This document shows positions 57,090 through 64,000 of a stretch of 64,000 nucleotides of DNA, one piece after another; within the stretch, counting starts at the first letter, position 1; the number at the start of each line of letters is the position of its first letter. This stretch comes from Qipengyuania citrea (GTDB taxonomy: Bacteria; Pseudomonadota; Alphaproteobacteria; Sphingomonadales; Sphingomonadaceae). The notes beneath the pieces are model-generated. The model ran no database searches and was not told where the DNA came from. It worked only from the letters and a program-made list of their open reading frames with translations. Both the position numbers and the translations under genes were made by a program. The stretch lies in assembly GCF_009828015.1 (NCBI RefSeq), contig NZ_WTYG01000001.1:62001-126000 (forward strand), written 5' to 3'.

Positions 57090-58220
57090 TCAGAAGCCGG
57101 TTGAAAGCGTGATCAAGCCGCCGTTGCCCGGGGCAGCATTGCCCGCGACGCGCCACAGGTAAACGGCTTCGATCCGCGCCGGCGCCTGCCCCACCGTCAG
57201 GCGAAAGCTGACCTTAGGCCCCACATCCAAGCGTGCGGCCCCCTTCTGCGCCCCGCCCCGCGCGGTTGCGCCAAGCGCGACATCGCCGAGGTCGAATGCA
57301 GCGACGTCGCGTTCCACTACCAGCGCGCCATCGGCGAACGGTGTCGCGAAACTGCCGCCGACGAAACCGGCCTGCCCATATCCGCGTGCATTCAATCCTG
57401 CAGGCAACCCGCGCCGCTCGAACCCGCCGGCAACGAACGCGGCCGGTCTGAACTCGGCAGCCTCCCCCGGCCTGTGCGTGGCCCGAACCTCGGCATGGAC
57501 GGCAAGCGGAACGCGCGCGAACGGGCGCAGGCGAAGCCCAAGGGCGGCTTCGGTCTCCCCATCCTCCACGAGCGCCCTGGTGGCGCGTGCATAGGCGCTT
57601 GGATCATGCGCCGTGCCCGGAGCGAGTCGGTACGACAGGAGTGCGCCCATCTGGCTGGCGCCATAGCTTGCCGGACGCACGCCACCTACCAGAGCCCCCG
57701 TATCGCCTTGCCGCAACACCACCCAGCTGTCGATCCGCCAGGCGGAGCCGGCGATCTGCGGCGAGAAGGGGTCGCGCGGCGCCGATCCGGCGTTGTCGAG
57801 CGCGGTCGCCACGCTGCGCGGCAGCGGCAAGGCCGCCATGCCGGCACTGAAGAGCAGCGCGTGGCCTGCAGCGCGGCGATGCGTATCGAAAGCGCGTTGC
57901 CGTGCGGTTGGGTCAGCGAACTGCGCGGCGATGTCCCGGTAACTTGCGCGCACGGCTGTTCGGTCCGCAAGGTATCCTGGTACATCAAGAAGCCGCGCGC
58001 CAGCTTCGGGGGCACGCGCTGACAGCGGAATGCTGCGTGTGGCGGGCCGCGGTTCGGCAACCGGCAGATTTGCCCCGGCGAACCGCAACGTCTCGGACAG
58101 CCGAAGCGTTTGCGGCCACGGGCTTTCCCACAACAGGAGCCGCGCGAGGCACCAGCCGGCGAGCAGCAATCCCAGAAACAGCACAGGCTGCCCCTGCCGC
58201 CGGGCGATCACATCGCTCAT
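57090..58220 (-). CDS. Membrane-anchored protein with barrel-like C-terminus; possible NfrA-type partner
   Basis: A 376-residue protein of unknown function. MSDVIARRQGQPVLFLGLLL leads into a hydrophobic segment (residues 10 to 33), a variable Pro/Arg-rich stretch, then from about 150 on a beta-rich region: AWRIDSWVVLRQ, TGALVGGVRPASYGASQMGALLSYRL, AVHAEVRATHRPGEAAEFRPAAFVAGGFERRGLP, ending GLITLSTGF with a C-terminal Phe typical of outer-membrane barrels. It overlaps the glycosyltransferase gene by 4 bp (ATGA), so the two act together. In enterobacteria NfrB pairs with outer-membrane NfrA; this could be the counterpart, by position and shape only. Confidence 0.55.
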   Translation of the reverse strand: MSDVIARRQGQPVLFLGLLLAGWCLARLLLWESPWPQTLRLSETLRFAGANLPVAEPRPATRSIPLSARAPEAGARLLDVPGYLADRTAVRASYRDIAAQFADPTARQRAFDTHRRAAGHALLFSAGMAALPLPRSVATALDNAGSAPRDPFSPQIAGSAWRIDSWVVLRQGDTGALVGGVRPASYGASQMGALLSYRLAPGTAHDPSAYARATRALVEDGETEAALGLRLRPFARVPLAVHAEVRATHRPGEAAEFRPAAFVAGGFERRGLPAGLNARGYGQAGFVGGSFATPFADGALVVERDVAAFDLGDVALGATARGGAQKGAARLDVGPKVSFRLTVGQAPARIEAVYLWRVAGNAAPGNGGLITLSTGF

Positions 58221-59620
58221 GCGACCTGCCCGTCCCGCTGAACGAGAGCAGGATGATCGCGGTGTTCGGTCTTGTCCCACACGATGGGCGCACCGCGCAG
58301 CGTGCCGATATAGGCGGCAAAAGCCCGGCGGCCGGCGATGATTGCAATGATGTTCGAGACGAAGGTCCGCGGGATGGCGAGCACCCCCTGCCGCCAGCCA
58401 TATTCACGCGCCGTGCAGCAGAACCGCACCATGAACCGCAGCATCAGACCGGTCAGGTTGAGCCACAGCAACGCCTGCAAGAGAGGCGAAGCGGGCGGTG
58501 CCTGTGCGATACCGATCTGTTCGAGCACCAGTCGCACGGCGATCATGCACACCAGCACGTAAGCGATCACCAGCAGGATGGCGGCGAGCGGCCCGCGGCG
58601 GTCGCGCAGTTGCATCCACAGATCGACTGGCTGCCGGCCCCAACCGAGCCGGTCCCATCCCTGGAGCGCGATACCGTGCATCCAACGCGTTTTCTGGCGC
58701 ACCGCCTGATCGAGCAGCGGGGGGAAGAACGCGCGCGTCGCAACCAACCGTCCTTCGGCAGTACGGACGCGCAGGAACCGTCCCTTCCCGCCTGCCTGGG
58801 CGATCTTGAGCCCGAGTTCGTAATCCTCGGTCAGCGATTCTTCGGCAAAGGGTTTGCCCTGGCTGGCGCGAGCCAGTTGGGCGAGTGAACCGCGCGCAAT
58901 CGCGCAACCAACGCCCGCGCCCGGAATGGCTGCGCCCAGCGCATCGCGCACGACCAAGGCCTTGCCATGCGCCTCCGCGAATTCGTCGGAGTAATGCGAG
59001 CCGATCCAGCGGGAATCCGGCTGGGGCAGCGCAAGAACCGGTAGCTGCACGAAATCCGCCTGCCACAGGGCCCGGTCGAGCAGCGGCAGCGCGGCGGGGT
59101 CGACCATGTCTTCCGCATCGTGCAACACGATCAGCCGAGCGGTGACGCCCGTTCGCTGTTCATCCTCCTCCAGCGCATCGTAGAGACGGTTGAGGCAATC
59201 CGCCTTTGACGTCGGTCCATCCTTCCCGTGCACGACGAGCCGGACCCGCGGGTCGCCGCGCGTCGCCGCGATAATCGAGGCGATGGTGGCGGCGTCATTG
59301 CGATAGCACCCGATATAGACGGTGAGCTGCGCATAGGCCCATGCATCCAGCATATGCGTCAGCGTCGAGCCGATGACCTCGGCCTCCTGCCAGGTCGGAA
59401 TGAAGACGGCCGCCGGCCCTGCCAGGCCTTCAAGCTGATCCAGCTCCCGCTCATCGATTCGCGGGGTCCGGATACGGCCCGTGATGCGGCACCAGAGATA
59501 CGTGCAATCGAGGGCGAATTCGTCGATCATCCCCAGCGCGAAGAAGGCCGCCGCGAACAGCAGCAATTCGTGCTGCACCAGCAAAAACCATTCGGCCGCT
59601 GTGAAAGACGCGAAAAGCAA
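58217..59620 (-). CDS. NfrB-like inner-membrane glycosyltransferase family 2 protein
   Basis: A 467-residue integral membrane glycosyltransferase. TTG 59620 is the probable start (GGGGG lies 7 bases upstream); no ATG exists in the first 30 codons. Membrane helices flank a GT2 domain: VFIPTWQEAEVIGSTL, LHDAEDMVDP (DxD-like, 167 to 171), LTEDYELG (264 to 270) and QKTRW (309 to 313) are the catalytic and processive motifs. The architecture equals the N-terminal part of NfrB, the phage N4 receptor polysaccharide synthase, but the C-terminal c-di-GMP-binding MshEN domain of the E. coli protein is missing. Polymer unknown. Confidence 0.82.
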   Translation of the reverse strand: MLFASFTAAEWFLLVQHELLLFAAAFFALGMIDEFALDCTYLWCRITGRIRTPRIDERELDQLEGLAGPAAVFIPTWQEAEVIGSTLTHMLDAWAYAQLTVYIGCYRNDAATIASIIAATRGDPRVRLVVHGKDGPTSKADCLNRLYDALEEDEQRTGVTARLIVLHDAEDMVDPAALPLLDRALWQADFVQLPVLALPQPDSRWIGSHYSDEFAEAHGKALVVRDALGAAIPGAGVGCAIARGSLAQLARASQGKPFAEESLTEDYELGLKIAQAGGKGRFLRVRTAEGRLVATRAFFPPLLDQAVRQKTRWMHGIALQGWDRLGWGRQPVDLWMQLRDRRGPLAAILLVIAYVLVCMIAVRLVLEQIGIAQAPPASPLLQALLWLNLTGLMLRFMVRFCCTAREYGWRQGVLAIPRTFVSNIIAIIAGRRAFAAYIGTLRGAPIVWDKTEHRDHPALVQRDGQVA

Positions 59621-59694
59621 CCCTTTACCCCCCGCCTTTCTCGATACCCGCGACTTTCAACACTTGCAACGCAGACAGCTTTGCGAAAGAGAGC

Positions 59695-60915
59695 ATGCCC
59701 GAGATGACCGAACGTCCTTCAGCTTTCCGCCTCGTTTTTGCCCCCGTCCGCGCGCTCTTCGTGAGCGATGCGTCGGCTGGCATCCTGCTCATCCTCGTTG
59801 CGGCGGCGGCCATGCTGGCAGCCAACTCCCCGCTCGCGGGCGAATACGAACAATTGTTCTATGGCGAACTGCCGTGGACGCCGATCCCGAAGCTCGACGA
59901 TCTTCACCTGTGGATCAACGACGGTCTGATGGCGGTGTTCTTCTTCGTCGTCGGGCTCGAAGTGAAGCGCGAATGGATCGAAGGACAATTGTCGACCGCC
60001 CAATCGCGGCGACTGCCGATTCTCGCGGCCATTGCCGGGATGGCCGTGCCTGCACTGGTCTATGTCGGCGTGGTGGGCGGCGATGCCGAACTGCTGCGTG
60101 GCTGGGCCATTCCCGCAGCGACCGACATCGCTTTCGCGATGGGCGTTCTCGGGCTGCTGGGCAATCGCTGCCCCGCCTCGCTCCGCCTGTTCCTGCTGAC
60201 CGTGGCAATCGTCGACGACATCGGGGCGGTGCTGGTGATTGCGCTGTTCTACACCGCCAACATCAAGCTGGGCTGGCTGGCTGCATCGGGCGCGGTGGTG
60301 ATCGCCATGATGGTGCTCAACAAGATGCGCGTCGCGCGCTACTGGCCCTATATCCTGCTCGCGTTGGTGCTGTGGTACTTCGTGCTCAATTCGGGCATCC
60401 ATGCCACTATCGCCGGCGTCGTCGCAGCGCTGTGCATTCCGATGGTCGGCCCCGACGATCAGACCATGGTCGAACGGATGGAACATGGCCTCGCCCCGTG
60501 GAGCGCTTATCTGGTCGTACCGGTATTCGGCTTCGCCAATGCCGGGGTGCCGCTGGCGGGCATGGGCGTGGACCAGCTGCTTGCCCCCCTGCCGCTGGCC
60601 ATCGCGGCGGGCCTGTTCCTGGGCAAGCAGGTCGGCATCTTTGCGGCCATCTTCGTGGCCGACAAAATCGGCTTCGCGCCGCGTCCCGACCAGGCGACCT
60701 GGCCCGAGATCTGGGGCGTATCGATCCTTTGCGGGATCGGTTTCACCATGTCGCTGTTCATCAGCGGACTGGCCTTCGCCGGGCAGCAGCTGCTCATCAA
60801 CGAAGCCAAGATCGGTATCCTGCTGGGCTCGCTGATTTCGGCGCTTGCCGGATACGCCATCATCCGGATGTCGGCCAAACATCCCGACGATGTGCGCTCA
60901 CCCTATATCGACTGA
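59695..60915 (+). CDS. nhaA: Na+/H+ antiporter NhaA
   Basis: Electrogenic antiporter exchanging cytoplasmic Na+ for H+ across the inner membrane, important for salt and pH tolerance. The 406 residues carry the family motifs: FFFVVGLEVKREWIEGQL, AATDIAFAMGVLGLLGNR and AIVDDIGAVLVIALFYT with the ion-binding pair Asp174-Asp175, and GIGFTMSLFISGLAF near the end. About 12 membrane segments. The start could be ATG 59695 or 59704. Divergent from the glycosyltransferase; fits a marine or saline habitat but is not proof. Confidence 0.96.
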   Translation: MPEMTERPSAFRLVFAPVRALFVSDASAGILLILVAAAAMLAANSPLAGEYEQLFYGELPWTPIPKLDDLHLWINDGLMAVFFFVVGLEVKREWIEGQLSTAQSRRLPILAAIAGMAVPALVYVGVVGGDAELLRGWAIPAATDIAFAMGVLGLLGNRCPASLRLFLLTVAIVDDIGAVLVIALFYTANIKLGWLAASGAVVIAMMVLNKMRVARYWPYILLALVLWYFVLNSGIHATIAGVVAALCIPMVGPDDQTMVERMEHGLAPWSAYLVVPVFGFANAGVPLAGMGVDQLLAPLPLAIAAGLFLGKQVGIFAAIFVADKIGFAPRPDQATWPEIWGVSILCGIGFTMSLFISGLAFAGQQLLINEAKIGILLGSLISALAGYAIIRMSAKHPDDVRSPYID

Positions 60916-60941
60916 CCCTTCGGTCGCATGACGAGTGCGCG

Positions 60942-60963
60942 GCGGGAGCTTACCAGCTCCCGC
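60942..60963. terminator. Perfect hairpin between convergent nhaA and gloA
   Basis: GCGGGAGCT and its exact complement around loop TACC; the gloA stop codon TAA lies at the stem-loop border. No T run on either side, so terminator activity is uncertain. The layout parallels the tadC-marR hairpin. Confidence 0.45.
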
Positions 60964-61387
60964 TGTTCTCCATGCTCGCCCAGGGTTCCTGCGGCTCCAG
61001 ATACCCGTCCTGCAGCAATTCGATCGAGATACCGTCGGGCGTCTTGACGAACGCCATGTGCCCATCGCGCGGCGGACGATGAATGATGTGTCCGGCATCC
61101 ATGATTGCCTGGCAGGTCTCGTAGATGTTCTCGACCCGGTAGGCGAGGTGGCCGAAGTTGCGCCCGCCGGTGTATTCCTCGGGGTCACTGCCGTCCTCGG
61201 GGGGCCAGTTGTAGGTCAGTTCGACCTCGGCGACGCCCTCCTGCCCCGGGGCGGCCAGGAAGATCAGCGTGAACCGGCCGGCCTCGACGTCGAAACGCCG
61301 CGTTTCTTCCACGCCGATCAGCTTGAAGAAGGCCAGCGTGGCATCCGCATCGGTCACGCGGATCATGCTGTGCAGGAATTTAGTCAA
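60950..61387 (-). CDS. gloA: Lactoylglutathione lyase (glyoxalase I, VOC family)
   Basis: Isomerises the hemithioacetal of methylglyoxal and glutathione to S-lactoylglutathione, detoxifying methylglyoxal. The 145-residue protein MTKFLHSMIRVTDADATLAFF has the four metal-ligand positions: His6, Glu56 (in VAEVELTYNW), His80 (in FGHLAYRV) and Glu123 (in GISIELLQDG). GGRNFGHLAY and the length match bacterial GloA. Convergent with nhaA. Confidence 0.93.
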   Translation of the reverse strand: MTKFLHSMIRVTDADATLAFFKLIGVEETRRFDVEAGRFTLIFLAAPGQEGVAEVELTYNWPPEDGSDPEEYTGGRNFGHLAYRVENIYETCQAIMDAGHIIHRPPRDGHMAFVKTPDGISIELLQDGYLEPQEPWASMENSGSW

Positions 61388-61558
61388 GGGACACTCCGTT
61401 CGTTACCAACCGGTGGGGCTGTGATCGCGCAACGGCGACCGGCGACCGGCATCAAGCCGCGCCCTGCCACATCGAGCCGGCGCGATGCAATGCGCCATCA
61501 ACGATGTCGCGGTCGCCCGCCGGGCACCGCGAGAGGCACATAGCGGATAGCTCATACC

Positions 61559-61590
61559 AAAAGGGGCGCGCCATTGCTGGCACGCCCCCG
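61559..61590 (-). terminator. Intrinsic terminator after torF
   Basis: On the minus strand an 11-bp stem (GGGGCGTGCCA with TGGCGCGCCCC, one G-U pair) and loop GCAA is followed by four T, 22 bases after the porin stop codon. Clear Rho-independent terminator. Confidence 0.85.
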
Positions 61591-61610
61591 CTTTCCCGCC
61601 CGGTGGTTCC

Positions 61611-62354
61611 TTAGAAACTGGCGGAGATGGTCCCCACGATGGCATCGTCGGTGAAGCCGTCGACCGACGGGCCTTCGACCCCGACATAGGAGACACCGAC
61701 TTCGAAATTGCCTTGCGCTACCGCCAGGCCGAGCGCCCAGTCGAGCCCGGTATCGTCGGCTGCACCAGCCAGCAGCGGCGGAGCCAGCGCGCCGTCGGTA
61801 TAGCCGAGGTGGCCGGTCACGCTGAACGGCGAATCGGCAATTCCGAAACCCACATCGGTATAGATGTAGAGGTTGTCGTCGCCGCCGAGCGAATCCTGTT
61901 CGGGCGCATAGGCAACACCCAGCGTCGCTTCCGCCGGGCCCAGGTTCGCACTGATCGAGGCATAGGGTTCGATATAGTCGGTATCGAGCCCGAGGTCCTC
62001 GGTTGGATACATGTAATAGAGCACCCCGACGTCGATGCCGACTGCATCGCTCAGCGAGCCACTCCACCCGGCATAGAGATCCAGTTCGACATCACCATAG
62101 GACGGGCCGCCCTTGATCGAACTGGCCCAGGTGCCGATGTAGAAACCGCTGTCGTGTGCGACATCGAAACCGCCCTGGATCGCCGGATCGCCGCCCGAGA
62201 GCGAGACCCCGCGGAAGCGGTAGTCGGTGGTCAGGGCAACATTGGCGGATGTGGTGAAGCCGCTGTCTTCGGACTGCGCCATCGCCGGCGTTGCAAGGGA
62301 AAGGCCCGCCGTAGCGAGAGTTACGGCCATCAGGCCGCGAAAGGACGTGAGCAT
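61611..62354 (-). CDS. TorF family putative porin
   Basis: A 247-residue outer-membrane protein. The signal peptide ends at AMAQ (residue 26). ANVALTTDYRFRGVSLSGGDPAIQGGFDVAHDSGFYIGTWASSI, read in blocks, is the diagnostic start of the TorF (TIGR02001) family; the remainder alternates strands and ends GTISASF with terminal Phe. Strong AGGAG ribosome binding site 7 bases before ATG 62354. Divergent from the phosphatase. Solute unknown. Confidence 0.9.
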   Translation of the reverse strand: MLTSFRGLMAVTLATAGLSLATPAMAQSEDSGFTTSANVALTTDYRFRGVSLSGGDPAIQGGFDVAHDSGFYIGTWASSIKGGPSYGDVELDLYAGWSGSLSDAVGIDVGVLYYMYPTEDLGLDTDYIEPYASISANLGPAEATLGVAYAPEQDSLGGDDNLYIYTDVGFGIADSPFSVTGHLGYTDGALAPPLLAGAADDTGLDWALGLAVAQGNFEVGVSYVGVEGPSVDGFTDDAIVGTISASF

Positions 62355-62625
62355 TACAAACTCCTGTACGAGTGTCGCTTCGTCCCACCTGCGAATCCGC
62401 CGGGGCCATTTTATTAGGCCTCTCATCCGGATACAGTTACAAACCTGCACGTAGCTGCGCGTTTGCGCAAGATCGCGCCGCCCAGTTTTCGCATATGCAA
62501 CAAAAGCTGTGGTTTTCTCGCAACGGCAACACGGCGCAATCCGGGCATTTGTTGCCCCCGTCACGGCAAGCGCCTATCTGGAGCGTCCCCTTTCAAGAAC
62601 CCGCAGAAAACCAACGATTTTCACC

Positions 62626-63426
62626 ATGATCAAACTCGCCAGACTGTTCAGCAAAGGCAAATCGGCAAAGGTTTTGCCGAAAGTGCCCGAGGGCGAGCGC
62701 TACTACGTCATCGGCGACATTCACGGGCGCTGCGACCTGTTCGACGAACTGATTGTCGCGATCGAAGACGACGATCGCCGCGCAGGGCCTGCGCAAACGA
62801 CGGTGGTCCTTCTGGGCGACCTCGTCGACCGCGGGCCCGAAAGCGCCCGCGTGATAGAGACAGCCATGCAATGGGGCGAGCGGCGCAGCGTCCGCTATAT
62901 CGCGGGCAATCACGAGGAAATGTTCCTCGAAAGCTTCGAGGACAAGGAGATGCTACGCCATTTCCTCAAACACGGCGGGCGTGAAACCGTGCTCAGCTAC
63001 GGGATCAAGAAAAAGCGTTATAACGAACTGTCGCTGAAGGAACTGCAGGCCGAACTGCACAAGCTCGTACCCGCAGAGCACCGCAACTTCCTGGCCGCGA
63101 TGGAAGATATCATGATCGCGGGCGATTATGTCTTCGTCCACGCGGGAATCGATCCCAAGCGCAGCATCGAGGACCAGAAAAGCTCCGACATGCGCTGGAT
63201 CCGCGATCGGTTTCTCAAGCACCGCGAGCCGCTTAGCCATGTCGTGGTTCACGGCCACACCATCTTCGAAGACGTCGAACACACCGACTACCGCATCGGG
63301 ATCGACACCGGCGCCTTTCGTACCGGCAACCTGACCGCACTGGTGCTGGAAAACGACGAGAGGCGCCTGATCCGGGCACTCGAAACCGATGGCACGATCA
63401 CGACCGAGAGTCTGGCGTTCGGCTGA
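62626..63426 (+). CDS. Metallophosphoesterase, PP1-like serine/threonine phosphatase
   Basis: A 266-residue protein of the calcineurin-like phosphoesterase family. Metal-binding motifs: GDIHGR at 30 to 35, GDLVDRGPES at 64 to 73, GNHE at 94 to 97, a His in VFVHAGIDP, and HGHTIF near residue 205 to 210. Bacterial PP1-like enzymes act on phosphoproteins or small diadenosine compounds; which is not settled by motifs. No signal peptide. Followed by the RNase P RNA gene on the opposite strand. Confidence 0.88.
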   Translation: MIKLARLFSKGKSAKVLPKVPEGERYYVIGDIHGRCDLFDELIVAIEDDDRRAGPAQTTVVLLGDLVDRGPESARVIETAMQWGERRSVRYIAGNHEEMFLESFEDKEMLRHFLKHGGRETVLSYGIKKKRYNELSLKELQAELHKLVPAEHRNFLAAMEDIMIAGDYVFVHAGIDPKRSIEDQKSSDMRWIRDRFLKHREPLSHVVVHGHTIFEDVEHTDYRIGIDTGAFRTGNLTALVLENDERRLIRALETDGTITTESLAFG

Positions 63427-63484
63427 CGGCGTGACCGCTGTGCACGGATAGCCGACCACGCTCTCCGCTTCTTCGAGAAAATTG

Positions 63485-63895
<411 letters not shown>

Positions 63896-63904
63896 CGGTA
63901 CGCG

Positions 63905-63932
63905 CGATAGGGCAAACCGGGTGTGGCGCCAA
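63905..63932 (-). promoter_or_regulatory. Candidate promoter of rnpB
   Basis: On the minus strand TTGGCG (-35, 63932 to 63927) and CTATCG (-10, 63910 to 63905) are 16 bases apart, and the RNA 5' end at about 63895 falls 9 to 10 bases after the -10 box. The -35 box is a fair sigma-70 match, the -10 weak; support is mostly positional. Confidence 0.4.
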
Positions 63933-64000
63933 GCCCGCCATTGGCCCCGTGCCCGTTCGCCGGTCCGGCACATCGGACGCGCGGGCTTCTTTGATCCCCC

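Overview
The window reads as chromosomal DNA of a high-GC alphaproteobacterium, most likely Sphingomonadales and probably the Erythrobacteraceae (inferred from content, not tested by search). Pointers are two very large TonB-dependent receptors with sphingomonad-style signal peptides, a Cpa/Tad pilus cluster, a GatCAB amidotransferase, an ATP12-type F1-ATPase chaperone, small secreted C-X15-C proteins, TorF-family porin, TIGR02186/TauE pair, and dispersed GTCACCC-type palindromic intergenic repeats. Gene density is high, many genes overlap by 4 bp, and I see no prophage, insertion sequence, CRISPR array or tRNA gene.

Layout. 1-2700: the 3' end of rnhA, then on the minus strand a YegP-like mini protein, a FAD oxidoreductase and an alpha/beta hydrolase. 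2788-10178: Cpa/Tad pilus genes cpaA-cpaB-cpaC-cpaD-cpaE-tadB-tadC on the plus strand; the motor ATPase gene cpaF, normally between cpaE and tadB, is not there. 10209-13801 (minus): a fatty-acid/acyl-CoA oxidation module (thiolase, short-chain dehydrogenase, enoyl-CoA hydratase) ending with a MarR regulator. 14150-23499: two TonB receptors flanking a tandem set of three related small secreted proteins (third one decayed), a sulfotransferase-like protein and a secreted protein of unknown function. 23576-28108 (minus): clpB behind a heat-shock-type promoter, csaA and a HerA-like ATPase.

28228-35205 (plus): an acyl-homoserine-lactone/penicillin acylase family enzyme, an M16 zinc peptidase, a small conserved protein and an ABC1/UbiB-like kinase. 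35304-41523 (minus): rpsU, an FKBP isomerase, a DUF4153 membrane protein and gatC-gatA-gatB, with an unlisted 48-residue membrane ORF wedged between gatA and gatB. 41744-44816 (plus): a tightly overlapping set crcB, RluA-type pseudouridine synthase, HAD phosphatase, a small membrane protein and the ATP12 chaperone. 44813-49380 (minus): a PD40 secreted protein and an Mla-type lipid transporter (mlaE-mlaF-mlaD-lipoprotein). 49555-53328 (plus): valS and queE. 53325-59620 (minus): a second HerA-like ATPase, TIGR02186 protein plus TauE/SafE permease, and an NfrB-like glycosyltransferase with a possible outer-membrane partner. 59695-63426: nhaA, gloA, a TorF-type porin and a PP1-like phosphatase. 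63485-63895 (minus): the RNase P RNA gene.

The least explained pieces are the small secreted protein array between the two TonB receptors, the mini-ORF inside gatCAB, the NfrB-like pair without an obvious c-di-GMP domain, the missing cpaF, and several palindromes in regulatory positions.
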